Positions 1-8,889 of a stretch of 16,739 nt of DNA are shown piece after piece. A program made the translations under genes and the position numbers. Origin of the DNA: CAZIQY01 sp964541605 (GTDB lineage Bacteria; Desulfobacterota; Syntrophia; Syntrophales; UBA2185); NCBI GenBank assembly GCA_964541605.1, contig CAZIQY010000061.1:1-16739 (forward strand), given 5' to 3'. Position 1 is the first letter of the stretch. Each line of letters begins with the position of its first letter. A model generated the notes under the pieces. That model was not told the DNA's origin and made no database searches. It saw nothing but the letters and a program-made list of their open reading frames with translations.

Positions 1-60
1 ATGACTATGGAGATGACAACAACTATGTTATATATATTTATGCGTCAATGCTTATGGGCT

Positions 61-369
61 CTACAGTTTTATCTCAACATCCACACCGGCAGATAAATCC
101 AGTTTCATCAGGGCATCGACTGTCGACTGTGTCGGTTCAATAATATCGACAAGTCTCTTGTGCGTTCTGACCTCAAACTGCTCTCTTGATTTTTTATCCA
201 CATGGGGCGATCGATTAACACAGTATTTGTTGATTTCCGTCGGCAGCGGAATAGGACCGGCCACACGCGCCCCTGTCCTCTTCGCTGTTTCCACAATATC
301 TTCCACAGATCGATCCAACAACTTGTAATCGTACGCTTTTAGACGAATTCTTATCTTCTGATCCTTCAT
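61..369 (-). CDS. rpsJ: 30S ribosomal protein S10 (NusE)
   Basis: Small-subunit head protein that also serves as NusE: it pairs with NusB in antitermination and can be bridged to RNA polymerase by NusG. The 102-residue product has the family's usual length. It opens with the conserved KIRIRLKAYDYKLLD and carries the RTGARVAGPIPLPTE segment and RTHKRLVDI. I chose ATG at 369 because MKDQKIRIRLKA matches the family N-terminus. An in-frame TTG at 381 would add four residues but sits directly against the AAGGG that would have to be its ribosome binding site. The chosen ATG is itself poorly served, since AAGGG lies 12 nt upstream (see finding). It follows tuf by 29 nt, so there is no room for an S10-operon leader. 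It would be the first gene of the S10 operon. Stop is TAG. Confidence 0.97.
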   Translation of the reverse strand: MKDQKIRIRLKAYDYKLLDRSVEDIVETAKRTGARVAGPIPLPTEINKYCVNRSPHVDKKSREQFEVRTHKRLVDIIEPTQSTVDALMKLDLSAGVDVEIKL

Positions 370-398
370 AATTTCATACAACCCTTCAAGCGGGCATC

Positions 399-1592
399 CT
401 ATTCAATAATCTTGCTGACTACACCAGCCCCTACAGTTCTTCCGCCTTCACGGATAGCGAACCTGAGCTGTTCTTCCATGGCAATGGGAGTAATCAATTC
501 TACTTCCACTTCCACATTATCTCCGGGCATAACCATTTCAACACCCTCGGGCAAGGTGCAAATCCCCGTAACGTCCGTTGTCCTGAAATAATACTGGGGA
601 CGATAACCGTTAAAGAAGGGCGTATGTCTTCCACCTTCTTCCTTGGTCAGGACATAAACCGCTGCTTTGAATTTCGTATGGGGTGTGATTGAACCGGGTT
701 TCGCCACAACCTGGCCTCTCTCAACCTCTTCACGTTTTGTTCCTCTCAGGAGAACACCGATATCATCCCCTGCCCGACCTTCATCGAGGGTCTTGCGGAA
801 CATTTCAACACCGGTGCAAACCGTCTTAAATGTCGGCCTTATACCAATAATTTCCACCTCATCTCCCGTCCTGACAATGCCTCTTTCCGCTCTTCCGGTC
901 ACCACGGTTCCTCGCCCGGATATGGAAAACACATCCCCTACCGGCATAAGGAACGGCTTTTCAAGATCTCTCACGGGTTCAGGCACATAGCTATCAACAG
1001 CTTCCATTAATTCCCAGATCGATTTCGCATCGGGAGAATCGGGCTCATCAGCTTCCAGAGCCTTCAGGGCTGACCCCTTGATAATCGGAATCTCATCGCC
1101 TGGAAATTCATATTCCGTCAACAACTCCCTCAATTCGAGTTCCACCAGATCAAGAATCTCCGGATCATCAACAAGGTCAACCTTGTTCATGTAGACGACC
1201 ATATAGGGAACCCGAACCTGTCGTGCAAGGAGGATGTGTTCTCTTGTCTGAGGCATCGGTCCGTCAGAGGCGGCAACCACAAGAATGGCTCCATCCATAT
1301 GGGCAGCGCCCGAAATCATGTTCTTGATATAATCGGCATGTCCCGGGCAATCAACGTGGGCATAGTGTCTTTTCGCCGTCTCATACTCCACGTGTGCGAC
1401 ATTGATCGTAACGCCCCTCTCCTTTTCTTCGGGAGCATTATCGATGGAATCAAAAGATCTGAATTCCGCAAACCCCTTTTTAGCCAGATGTTTCGTAATT
1501 GCCGCCGTCAAGGTGGTTTTACCATGATCTACGTGCCCGATGGTGCCGATATTCACATGCGGTTTGGTCCTCTCAAATTTCTTCTTAGCCAT
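399..1592 (-). CDS. tuf: Translation elongation factor Tu
   Basis: GTPase that delivers aminoacyl-tRNA to the ribosomal A site. The product is 397 residues, the normal length. P-loop GHVDHGKT is at residues 19-26, the switch I segment RGVTIN with its Mg-binding Thr at 62, DCPGH at 81-85 with the catalytic His85, NKVD at 136-139 and GSALKALE from 173. Domain 2 and 3 signatures (GRGTVVTGRAERG and GGRTVGAGVV) follow in order. Two in-frame ATGs lie close together. The second (1592) gives the family start MAKKKFERTKPH and is 8 nt from GGAGG, whereas the first (1598) is only 2 nt from it, so I use the second. It lies 69 nt after fusA, the classic str-operon position. Many proteobacteria carry a second tuf copy; none is in this window. 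Confidence 0.98.
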   Translation of the reverse strand: MAKKKFERTKPHVNIGTIGHVDHGKTTLTAAITKHLAKKGFAEFRSFDSIDNAPEEKERGVTINVAHVEYETAKRHYAHVDCPGHADYIKNMISGAAHMDGAILVVAASDGPMPQTREHILLARQVRVPYMVVYMNKVDLVDDPEILDLVELELRELLTEYEFPGDEIPIIKGSALKALEADEPDSPDAKSIWELMEAVDSYVPEPVRDLEKPFLMPVGDVFSISGRGTVVTGRAERGIVRTGDEVEIIGIRPTFKTVCTGVEMFRKTLDEGRAGDDIGVLLRGTKREEVERGQVVAKPGSITPHTKFKAAVYVLTKEEGGRHTPFFNGYRPQYYFRTTDVTGICTLPEGVEMVMPGDNVEVEVELITPIAMEEQLRFAIREGGRTVGAGVVSKIIE

Positions 1593-1661
1593 CTCCATTA
1601 CCTCCTCTTTACCTTTGAATGGTTCGTTTGTTCACTATGTTCCTAAAGTAATCAATGATTA

Positions 1662-3737
1662 TTAATGGCTTATTTTATCTATAATCGCTTTTGCCAGATT
1701 CTCCGACACAGCATTATAATTCAAAAAACGCATGGTATAGGTTGCTCTCCCCTGTGTCTTGGATCTGAGATCTGTGGCATAACCGAACATCTCTGCAAGA
1801 GGAACCTCGGCGTTGATTGCCTCCAGGGAAGGCCTTGATTCAATGCTGACGATTTTGCCCCGCCGGGACGTGAGATTCCCGATCACATCACCCATATATT
1901 CCTTCGGAACCACCACCTCCACCGACATGACGGGCTCCAGAAGGACAGGATGGGCCCGCTTAGCCCCGCTCTTGAACGCCATGGACGCCGCTATTTTAAA
2001 AGCCATATCCGAGGAATCGACTTCATGAAAGGATCCGTCAACTGCACTGACGACGACGTCAACAACGGGATACCCTGCAAGCACACCCTCTTCCATCGCT
2101 TCCACTATACCTTTTTCCACAGCGGGAAGATACTCGGTCGGTACGACTCCGCCGGTAATCTTCTTACGGAACTCGAATCCCCCACCTGGCACGTTGGGCT
2201 CAATCTCCAACCATATATGACCGTATTGTCCTCTGCCGCCTGATTGTTTAACATACCTGCCTTCCGTTCGCACACCTTTTCTGATGGTTTCCTTATATGC
2301 TACCTGCGGAAGACCGATATTGGCACCCAGTCCGAATTCCCTCGAGAGCCGATCAACAATAATTTCCAAATGCAACTCTCCCATGCCCGAGATGAGAGTC
2401 TGACCCGTCTCTTTGTCCACCTTTACCCTGAACGAGGGGTCCTCGCGGGCAATCTTGCCAAGTGCAACATCCAGCTTTTCCTCATCTGCCTTCGTCTTTG
2501 GTTCTATGGCGATCGCAATAACGGGATCAGGAAACTCCAGCGTTTCGAGTGTCAGGGGATGGTCCATCTCACAAAGGGTATCTCCCGTCGTTGTCAGATT
2601 CAAACCTACGGCGGCCACAATATCCCCTGTGCGGACTTCTTTTATATCTTCCCTTTTATTTGCATGCATCTTGAGCAATCGCCCCACCCGTTCTCTTTTC
2701 TTCTTGGACGCATTGTAAATGTAGGAGCCTGCCGACATGACTCCGGAGTAAACCCTGAAATAGGTTAACTGACCAACGTATGGATCTGTCATAATCTTGA
2801 AGGCCAATGCAGAAAACGGATCATCATCACGGGCTGACCTTTCCGCTTCCTCCCCTTTTGCCTTCCTGCCGATCACCGGAGGCATATCAACGGGCGAAGG
2901 GAGGTAATCAATGACGGCGTCCAGCAGCGGCTGCACGCCTTTGTTCTTAAAAGCAGACCCGCATAGAACGGGCGTCGCCTTTAAGGTCAGAGTGACCTTT
3001 CTGATGACACGCACGATTTCTTCCTGAGAAAGAGCTTCCTCATTTAAATACTTTCTCATCAGGTCCTCATCACAGTCAGCAAGAAACTCAATGAGATTGT
3101 CTCTTTCCCGACGGGATATATCGATCATTTCGGGAGGGATTTCACCCACTGTGAATGTGTCTCCCAAAGATTTGTCATCATACGTAATGGCTTTCATCCG
3201 GACAAGATCAACAACTCCTCGAAATGTGTTTTCGATCCCGATCGGGATCTGCAGAGGGATGGGATGCGCACCCAGCCGATCCCTGACAGCGGTGACAACT
3301 CTCCCGAAATCGGCTCCCACTCTATCCATTTTGTTGACGAACGTAATTCGGGGAACCCGGTACCTGTCCGCCTGACGCCAGACTGCCTCGGACTGAGGTT
3401 CCACGCCGCCGACAGCGCAGAACAGAGCAACGGCTCCATCTAAGATTCTTAAAGATCTCTCAACTTCAATCGTAAAATCCACATGACCGGGTGTGTCGAT
3501 GATATTGATGCGGTGATTTCTCCATGAACAGGTGGTTGCAGCAGAGGTAATGGTAATGCCCCTTTCCTGTTCCTGTTCCATCCAGTCCATTGTGGCTGTG
3601 CCGTCATGGACTTCTCCCATCTTATAGGACTCACGGGTATAATATAAAATCCGTTCTGTGGTTGTCGTTTTGCCGGCATCAATATGCGCCATGATACCGA
3701 TGTTGCGGAGACTTTCTAAAGGAACGACTCGTGCCAA
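1662..3737 (-). CDS. fusA: Translation elongation factor G
   Basis: GTPase that translocates tRNA and mRNA through the ribosome and also acts with RRF in recycling. The product is 691 residues, usual for the family. The GTPase motifs are complete: AHIDAGKT at 17-24, RGITITSA at 60-67, DTPGH at 81-85 and NKMD at 135-138. The later EF-G domains follow, including the SGMGELHLEI and GGRGQYGH motifs. The start codon is TTG: the reading gives MARVVPLESLRNIGIMAHID, which aligns with the family N-terminus, and GGTGA lies 6 nt upstream. The next in-frame ATG would remove part of the G-domain lead-in. It is 29 nt after rpsG and 69 nt before tuf. I see no sign that it is an EF-G2 paralogue, and its str-operon position argues for the housekeeping enzyme. 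Confidence 0.97.
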   Translation of the reverse strand: MARVVPLESLRNIGIMAHIDAGKTTTTERILYYTRESYKMGEVHDGTATMDWMEQEQERGITITSAATTCSWRNHRINIIDTPGHVDFTIEVERSLRILDGAVALFCAVGGVEPQSEAVWRQADRYRVPRITFVNKMDRVGADFGRVVTAVRDRLGAHPIPLQIPIGIENTFRGVVDLVRMKAITYDDKSLGDTFTVGEIPPEMIDISRRERDNLIEFLADCDEDLMRKYLNEEALSQEEIVRVIRKVTLTLKATPVLCGSAFKNKGVQPLLDAVIDYLPSPVDMPPVIGRKAKGEEAERSARDDDPFSALAFKIMTDPYVGQLTYFRVYSGVMSAGSYIYNASKKKRERVGRLLKMHANKREDIKEVRTGDIVAAVGLNLTTTGDTLCEMDHPLTLETLEFPDPVIAIAIEPKTKADEEKLDVALGKIAREDPSFRVKVDKETGQTLISGMGELHLEIIVDRLSREFGLGANIGLPQVAYKETIRKGVRTEGRYVKQSGGRGQYGHIWLEIEPNVPGGGFEFRKKITGGVVPTEYLPAVEKGIVEAMEEGVLAGYPVVDVVVSAVDGSFHEVDSSDMAFKIAASMAFKSGAKRAHPVLLEPVMSVEVVVPKEYMGDVIGNLTSRRGKIVSIESRPSLEAINAEVPLAEMFGYATDLRSKTQGRATYTMRFLNYNAVSENLAKAIIDKISH

Positions 3738-3766
3738 TTTAGTTCACCAAGGCTTCCGGGTAAATG

Positions 3767-4237
3767 CTAAAAACGGTAATGCGCAAAAGCCTTATTAGCC
3801 TCCGCCATTTTGTGAACGCTCTCCCTCTTCTTAACGGAAGACCCTCTGTTATTGGCTGCATCAATCAGCTCTGCAGCCAGCTTCTCCATCATGGTTTTTT
3901 CGGTACGTTCCTTGGCATGATTAATCAACCAGCGAAAGGCCAGAGCAACTCTCCGTGATGGCACAACTTCCGTCGGCACCTGATAGGTGGAACCGCCTAC
4001 CCGGCGTGATTTCACCTCAATAACAGGCTTGACGTTGTTTACGGCCTTTTCAAACAGCTCCACGGCCTGTTCTTTTGTTCTCTTTTCAATAATATCAAAG
4101 GCTCCATACAAAATGGACTCCGCGGTACTCTTTTTGCCTCTTCTTAATAGATTATTGATAAACCTAGCCACAAGCTTATTGTTATACTTAGGGTCCGGCA
4201 GTATTTCCCTCTTTGTCACTTCTCTTCTTCTCGGCAT
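3767..4237 (-). CDS. rpsG: 30S ribosomal protein S7
   Basis: Primary 16S rRNA binding protein that nucleates assembly of the small-subunit head and lies near the mRNA exit and E site. The product is 156 residues, the common length. Family landmarks are the MPRRREVTKREILPDPKY start, KFINNLL-like RFINNLLRRGKKS, the ARRVGGSTYQVP-type loop (here SRRVGGSTYQVPTEV) and the C-terminal KKRESVHKMAEANKAFAHYRF-type end. The ATG has an upstream GGGGATAGGATC, so GGGGA serves as the Shine-Dalgarno site. It starts 14 nt after the rpsL stop. In E. coli S7 represses its own operon by binding the rpsL-rpsG spacer; the spacer here is too short for the large E. coli structure, so that control is not evident. Confidence 0.98.
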   Translation of the reverse strand: MPRRREVTKREILPDPKYNNKLVARFINNLLRRGKKSTAESILYGAFDIIEKRTKEQAVELFEKAVNNVKPVIEVKSRRVGGSTYQVPTEVVPSRRVALAFRWLINHAKERTEKTMMEKLAAELIDAANNRGSSVKKRESVHKMAEANKAFAHYRF

Positions 4238-4251
4238 GATCCTATCCCCGT

Positions 4252-4623
4252 TTAGCTCGGTTTCTTCGCTCCATATTTGGATCTCCCCTGCTTCCTGTCC
4301 TGAACCCCCATTGCATCCAGTGTGCCCCTGATAATGTGATACCGGACTCCGGGAAGATCTTTTACCCTACCCCCTCTGACAAGGACCACGGAATGTTCCT
4401 GAAGGTTATGGCCAATCCCTGGTATATACGAGGTCACTTCGTATCCACTGGCGAGACGAACCCTTGCAACCTTTCTCAAGGCAGAATTCGGTTTCTTGGG
4501 TGTCGATGTATACACCCTCACGCACACGCCTCTCCTCTGCGGGGAACCGGCTAAAGCAGGTGTTGTCGTTTTCTTTTGTATCTTGGTTCTTCCTCTGCGA
4601 ACCAATTGATTGATTGTCGGCAT
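4252..4623 (-). CDS. rpsL: 30S ribosomal protein S12
   Basis: Decoding-centre protein of the small subunit that contributes to accuracy. The product is 123 residues, standard length. It begins MPTINQLVRRGR and contains TPKKPNSALRKVARVRL with Lys43 and Lys44, and GRVKDLPGVRYH with Lys88 and Asp89. Asp89 corresponds to the residue methylthiolated by RimO in E. coli. The residues at the classical streptomycin-resistance positions (Lys43, Lys88, Pro91) are the wild-type ones. The start is ATG at 4623 with a strong GGGAGG 5 nt before it. It opens the str block and follows rpoC by 60 nt, with no clear promoter or terminator between them, so read-through from rpoBC is likely. Confidence 0.98.
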   Translation of the reverse strand: MPTINQLVRRGRTKIQKKTTTPALAGSPQRRGVCVRVYTSTPKKPNSALRKVARVRLASGYEVTSYIPGIGHNLQEHSVVLVRGGRVKDLPGVRYHIIRGTLDAMGVQDRKQGRSKYGAKKPS

Positions 4624-4683
4624 TATTCCTCCCAGAATCTATTGAAACTATTCTTGTCGGGTGTAACAAAAGGTGGATTGCTA

Positions 4684-7600
4684 TCAATTCACGACTGGTA
4701 TGTCAAGTGTTTTCTCACTTGTTTTTTCATCCCCTTCATTATTTCCAACCTGGGGAGTGTTATCATCTTCAACTATCCTGATGCCGAGCTTCCTGTACAT
4801 GGGAAGGCCCGTTCCTGCAGGAATCAATCTCCCCATAATCACATTTTCCTTAAGTCCCCTAAGGTAATCAACTTTCCCGGCCAGGCTGGCTTCAGTCAGA
4901 ACCCGCGTCGCCTCCTGAAAGGATGCTGCCGAGATGAAGCTCTGCGTGCTGAGGGACGCCTTGGTGATCCCCAGCAGGATCGGTTCTCCTATGGCCGGTT
5001 TCCCACCCTTAACTGCGACCCTTTCGTTTTCTTCCTGGAAGCGAAACCTTTCTACCTGTTCATCAGCTATGAATGAAGTATCGCCCGGATCTTTCACCTT
5101 TACCCTGCGGAGCATCTGGCGAACAATGACTTCCATATGCTTATCATTTATTTTGACTCCCTGCAGTCTGTAGACTTCCTGAACTTCATCGACCAGGTAA
5201 CGGGCCAATGCCTTTTCGCCCTTAATGGTGAGAAGATCATGGGGATTATGAACACCATCCATCAGAGCTTCACCTGCCTGAATCCGATCTCCCTCCTGGA
5301 CGCTGACGTGTTTTCCTTTAGGAATCAAATATTCCTTTTCTTCCCCCACCTCAGGGGTAATAATGACTTTTCTCTTTCCCTTGGCATCCTTGCCGTATGA
5401 AACAGTCCCGTCAATTTCGCTGATGACGGCAAACTCCTTAGGTTTTCGCGCTTCAAAGAGTTCCGCCACCCTGGGAAGACCTCCCGTGATGTCCTTCGTT
5501 TTCGTTGTCTCCCTCGGAATTTTGGCAACGATATCACCTGCACTCACCCTGTCTCCCTCCGACACGACAATATTGGCGCCTACGGGCAGGAGGTATCTTG
5601 CCACAGCGTTCGTCCCCGGAATCCTTGCCGTTTTACCCTTGCTGTCCTTGATGGAAACCCTGGTACGGAAATTAGCTCCCTTGAATTCAACAATTACCTT
5701 TCTTGAAAGGCCGGTTACCTCATCAACCTGCTCCTGCATGGTCTTTCCTTCGATGATGTCACCATATTTAACAGTTCCGTCAACCTCCGCGAGTATTGGG
5801 ATGGAAAAAGGATCCCATTCGGCAAGCAAATCTCCCCTTTTAACTACAATGCCATCCCTCACTTTGAGATGGGCTCCATAGGGAACGGGATATTTCCCCC
5901 GGCTTCTGGCCTGTTCATCCAGAACATGAACCTCTCCATTCCTGTTCATGACCACAAGATCCTGTCCCCTGCTTTCTACTGTGTTGAGATTCACATAATT
6001 GATGGTGCCGTCATGCCTCGCTTCAAGAGTGGAGTGTTCCTCAAATTTCGCGGTGCCGCCAATGTGGAATGTTCTCATGGTCAGCTGAGTGCCGGGTTCA
6101 CCGATAGATTGGGCAGCGATAATCCCGACAGCCTCGCCGATATTTACCAGATGCCCATGAGCCAGGTCTCTTCCATAACACATGGCGCAGACTCCGTACT
6201 TTGATTTGCATGTTAAAACCGATCGGATGTTGACCCTTTCAATGCCGGCACGATCGATCCTCTCGGCAAGGATTTCATCAATCTCCTGATTTGCATGAAC
6301 AAGATTCTCGCCGGTAAACGGATCTTTGATCTCCTCCAGGGCTACCCTCCCAAGAACGCGTTCACCCGCCGTTTCGATGATTTCCCCGCCTTCCATAAGG
6401 GTGGAAACGTAGATTCCATCGATAGTACCACAATCGTTCTCACTGATAATAGAATCCTGGGCCACGTCGACGAGCCTTCTCGTCAGATATCCCGAATTGG
6501 CCGTTTTGAGGGCTGTGTCAGCAAGGCCCTTCCTGGCGCCGTGGGTGGAAATAAAATACTGAAGAACCGTCAAACCTTCTCTGAAATTAGCCGTAATCGG
6601 CGTTTCAATGATTTCTCCGGAGGGTTTTGCCATCAAACCCCTCATTCCGGCAAGCTGCCTGATCTGGACGGCGCTTCCTCTCGCACCGGAATCAGCCATC
6701 ATAAAAATGGGGTTGAAGCTTTCGACCTTCCGCTTCCTGCCGGAAGGACTCTCGCTCTCCTCCGATCCGATACCGGTTAACATCTCACCGGCTATCTTTT
6801 CTGTTGCCTGAGCCCATATATCGATTACTTTGTTGTATCGCTCGCCGTCCGTGATGAGGCCATCCATATACTGCTTCTGTATTTTAAGAACATCCTTGTC
6901 GGCCATAGAAACGATATCTTTTTTGTTGGATGGAATCACCATGTCATGGATGGCAATGGACATACCTGAAATTGTGGCGTACTTAAAACCAAGATCCTTC
7001 AAACGGTCCGCCAGCAGAACCGTCGTTTTGTCTCCGCATGACCGGTAACAATGGTCAATCAGGTTGGCCAGTTCTTTTTTATTCATCACTTTGTTGATGG
7101 TATCGAAGGGAATATCTTCAGGAAGACTTTCATAGAGGATAACCCTTCCAACGGTGGTGTCTTTTATTTCACCGTTAATGCGGACTTTCACTTTCGCATG
7201 GAGATCAACCACATCTGCATTAAGAGCGCTTTGAATCTCTTCCGGATCGGAAAAAATCATGCCTTCACCTTTGACATGGGTCTTGGCCCGGGTCAGATAA
7301 TAAAGCCCCAAAACAATATCCTGACTGGGGTTTATGATGGGTTTCCCATTCGCCGGTGAAAGGATATTATTGGTTGACATCATCAGAACCCTGGCTTCCG
7401 TCTGTGCCTCAATCGACAGGGGAACATGAACGGCCATCTGGTCACCGTCAAAATCGGCGTTAAACGCAGTACAGACGAGAGGATGAAGCTGTATGGCCTT
7501 TCCTTCTATCAGAACCGGTTCAAAGGCCTGGATGCCAAGCCTGTGCAGGGTAGGAGCCCTGTTGAGCATAACCGGATATTCACGTACTACCTCATCAAGG

Positions 7601-8838
7601 GCATCCCATACTTCGGCAGTTTCACGCTCCACCATCTTTTTTGCACTTTTTACCGTCGTCACATACCCCTTTTCCTCAAGACGGTTATATACGAAAGGCT
7701 TAAACAGCTCCAGGGCCATCTTCTTTGGCAAACCACATTGATGCAGTCTCAGGTCGGGTCCGACGGTAATGACCGACCGACCGGAATAATCCACTCTCTT
7801 GCCCAAAAGGTTCTGCCTGAATCTTCCCTGTTTTCCTTTCAGCATATCGGAAAGGGATCTGAGAGGCCTTTTGTTGGAACCGGTGATCGCCCTTCCTCTC
7901 CTGCCATTGTCGAAGAGAACATCCACTGCCTCCTGCAGCATCCGTTTTTCATTTCGAATAATGATCTCCGGGGCGTTCAACTCCTGCAGACGCTTCAAGC
8001 GGTTATTCCTGTTAATAACCCGTCTGTAGAGATCATTGAGATCCGAGGTGGCAAAACGACCGCCGTCCAGAGGAACCAAGGGCCGCAGGTCGGGAGGAAT
8101 GACCGGTAAAACGGTGAGGATCATCCATTCGGGTTTGTTCGTTTTGGATTTCATTAAGGCTTCAACAACCTTCAGCCTTTTAACGAGCTTCTTTCTCTTT
8201 GTATCGGAATTTGTTCCTCTCAGCTCCCCGCGAAGTTCTTCATCCAGCTTGGGAAGATCAATCTCCTCCAGGAGCTTGCGAACCGCCTCAGCGCCAATTC
8301 CCGCCTCAAAAGCATCTTCACCATACTGCTCTTTCACGTCGCTGTACTCTTCCTCGGACAGGAGTTCTTTCTTTTTCAGAGGCGTGTTTTTCGGTTCCAA
8401 CACGATCCAGGATTCAAAATAAAGTACTTTTTCCAGCTCCTTAAGGGTTAAATCAAGGACATTGCCGATACGGCTGGGAAGGCTCTTGAGAAACCATATA
8501 TGGGCTACGGGTGTAGCTAAAACAATATGACCCATTCTTTCCCGGCGGACTTTCGATTGAATGACCTCAACGCCACATTTCTCGCAGACGACCCCCCTAT
8601 ATTTCATCCGCTTGTAACGACCGCAGAGGCACTCATAATCCTTGACAGGACCGAAAATTTTCGCGCAGAAAAGTCCGTCTCTCTCAGGCTTGAATGTTCT
8701 GTAATTGATCGTTTCCGGCTTTTTGACCTCACCATGGGACCACGAGAGAATTTTGTCAGGCGATGCAAGAGACATCTTGATTGCATTAAACCGGACAGGA
8801 TCTTTCGGTTTTTCGAAATAACTGAAAACGTCCTCCAC
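4684..8838 (-). CDS. rpoC: DNA-directed RNA polymerase subunit beta'
   Basis: Catalytic large subunit of RNA polymerase, 1384 residues. The N-terminal zinc ribbon is present with Cys70, Cys72, Cys85 and Cys88. The active-site motif NADFDGDQM spans 460-468, with Asp462, Asp464 and Asp466 to hold the catalytic Mg. The bridge helix lies around 762-795 (FISTHGARKGLADTALKTA). The second zinc site uses Cys803, Cys877, Cys884 and Cys887. The trigger loop has TQLTMRTFHIGG (Met921, Arg922, His925) and resumes at TKDITGGLPRVAELFEARK near 1114. The roughly 180 residues between are the trigger-loop insert seen in proteobacterial-type enzymes. The start codon is GTG, with GGGGAG 6 nt upstream, giving MEDVFSYFEKPKDP. 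The protein ends in an acidic tail after GMYRKLG-like sequence. It follows rpoB by 51 nt. Confidence 0.98.
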   Translation of the reverse strand: MEDVFSYFEKPKDPVRFNAIKMSLASPDKILSWSHGEVKKPETINYRTFKPERDGLFCAKIFGPVKDYECLCGRYKRMKYRGVVCEKCGVEVIQSKVRRERMGHIVLATPVAHIWFLKSLPSRIGNVLDLTLKELEKVLYFESWIVLEPKNTPLKKKELLSEEEYSDVKEQYGEDAFEAGIGAEAVRKLLEEIDLPKLDEELRGELRGTNSDTKRKKLVKRLKVVEALMKSKTNKPEWMILTVLPVIPPDLRPLVPLDGGRFATSDLNDLYRRVINRNNRLKRLQELNAPEIIIRNEKRMLQEAVDVLFDNGRRGRAITGSNKRPLRSLSDMLKGKQGRFRQNLLGKRVDYSGRSVITVGPDLRLHQCGLPKKMALELFKPFVYNRLEEKGYVTTVKSAKKMVERETAEVWDALDEVVREYPVMLNRAPTLHRLGIQAFEPVLIEGKAIQLHPLVCTAFNADFDGDQMAVHVPLSIEAQTEARVLMMSTNNILSPANGKPIINPSQDIVLGLYYLTRAKTHVKGEGMIFSDPEEIQSALNADVVDLHAKVKVRINGEIKDTTVGRVILYESLPEDIPFDTINKVMNKKELANLIDHCYRSCGDKTTVLLADRLKDLGFKYATISGMSIAIHDMVIPSNKKDIVSMADKDVLKIQKQYMDGLITDGERYNKVIDIWAQATEKIAGEMLTGIGSEESESPSGRKRKVESFNPIFMMADSGARGSAVQIRQLAGMRGLMAKPSGEIIETPITANFREGLTVLQYFISTHGARKGLADTALKTANSGYLTRRLVDVAQDSIISENDCGTIDGIYVSTLMEGGEIIETAGERVLGRVALEEIKDPFTGENLVHANQEIDEILAERIDRAGIERVNIRSVLTCKSKYGVCAMCYGRDLAHGHLVNIGEAVGIIAAQSIGEPGTQLTMRTFHIGGTAKFEEHSTLEARHDGTINYVNLNTVESRGQDLVVMNRNGEVHVLDEQARSRGKYPVPYGAHLKVRDGIVVKRGDLLAEWDPFSIPILAEVDGTVKYGDIIEGKTMQEQVDEVTGLSRKVIVEFKGANFRTRVSIKDSKGKTARIPGTNAVARYLLPVGANIVVSEGDRVSAGDIVAKIPRETTKTKDITGGLPRVAELFEARKPKEFAVISEIDGTVSYGKDAKGKRKVIITPEVGEEKEYLIPKGKHVSVQEGDRIQAGEALMDGVHNPHDLLTIKGEKALARYLVDEVQEVYRLQGVKINDKHMEVIVRQMLRRVKVKDPGDTSFIADEQVERFRFQEENERVAVKGGKPAIGEPILLGITKASLSTQSFISAASFQEATRVLTEASLAGKVDYLRGLKENVIMGRLIPAGTGLPMYRKLGIRIVEDDNTPQVGNNEGDEKTSEKTLDIPVVN

Positions 8839-8889
8839 TTTTATCTCCCCATTATTAATAATTCAAAACACCGTTCATGGGTTAAGAAC

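Noticed and set aside
2244..2768. 174-codon plus-strand open frame inside fusA
   Set aside because: Antisense shadow of fusA with no start signal or domain.
4624..4683. Possible rpsL promoter (TTGTTA) in the rpoC-rpsL spacer
   Set aside because: No acceptable -10 element at the right distance.
4576..5076. 166-codon plus-strand frame spanning the rpoC-rpsL spacer
   Set aside because: It runs antisense across two conserved genes, and its translation shows no family signature.
7426..8109. 227-codon plus-strand open frame inside rpoC
   Set aside because: Lies wholly antisense to conserved rpoC codons, resembles no known protein and has no ribosome binding context; it is a shadow frame.
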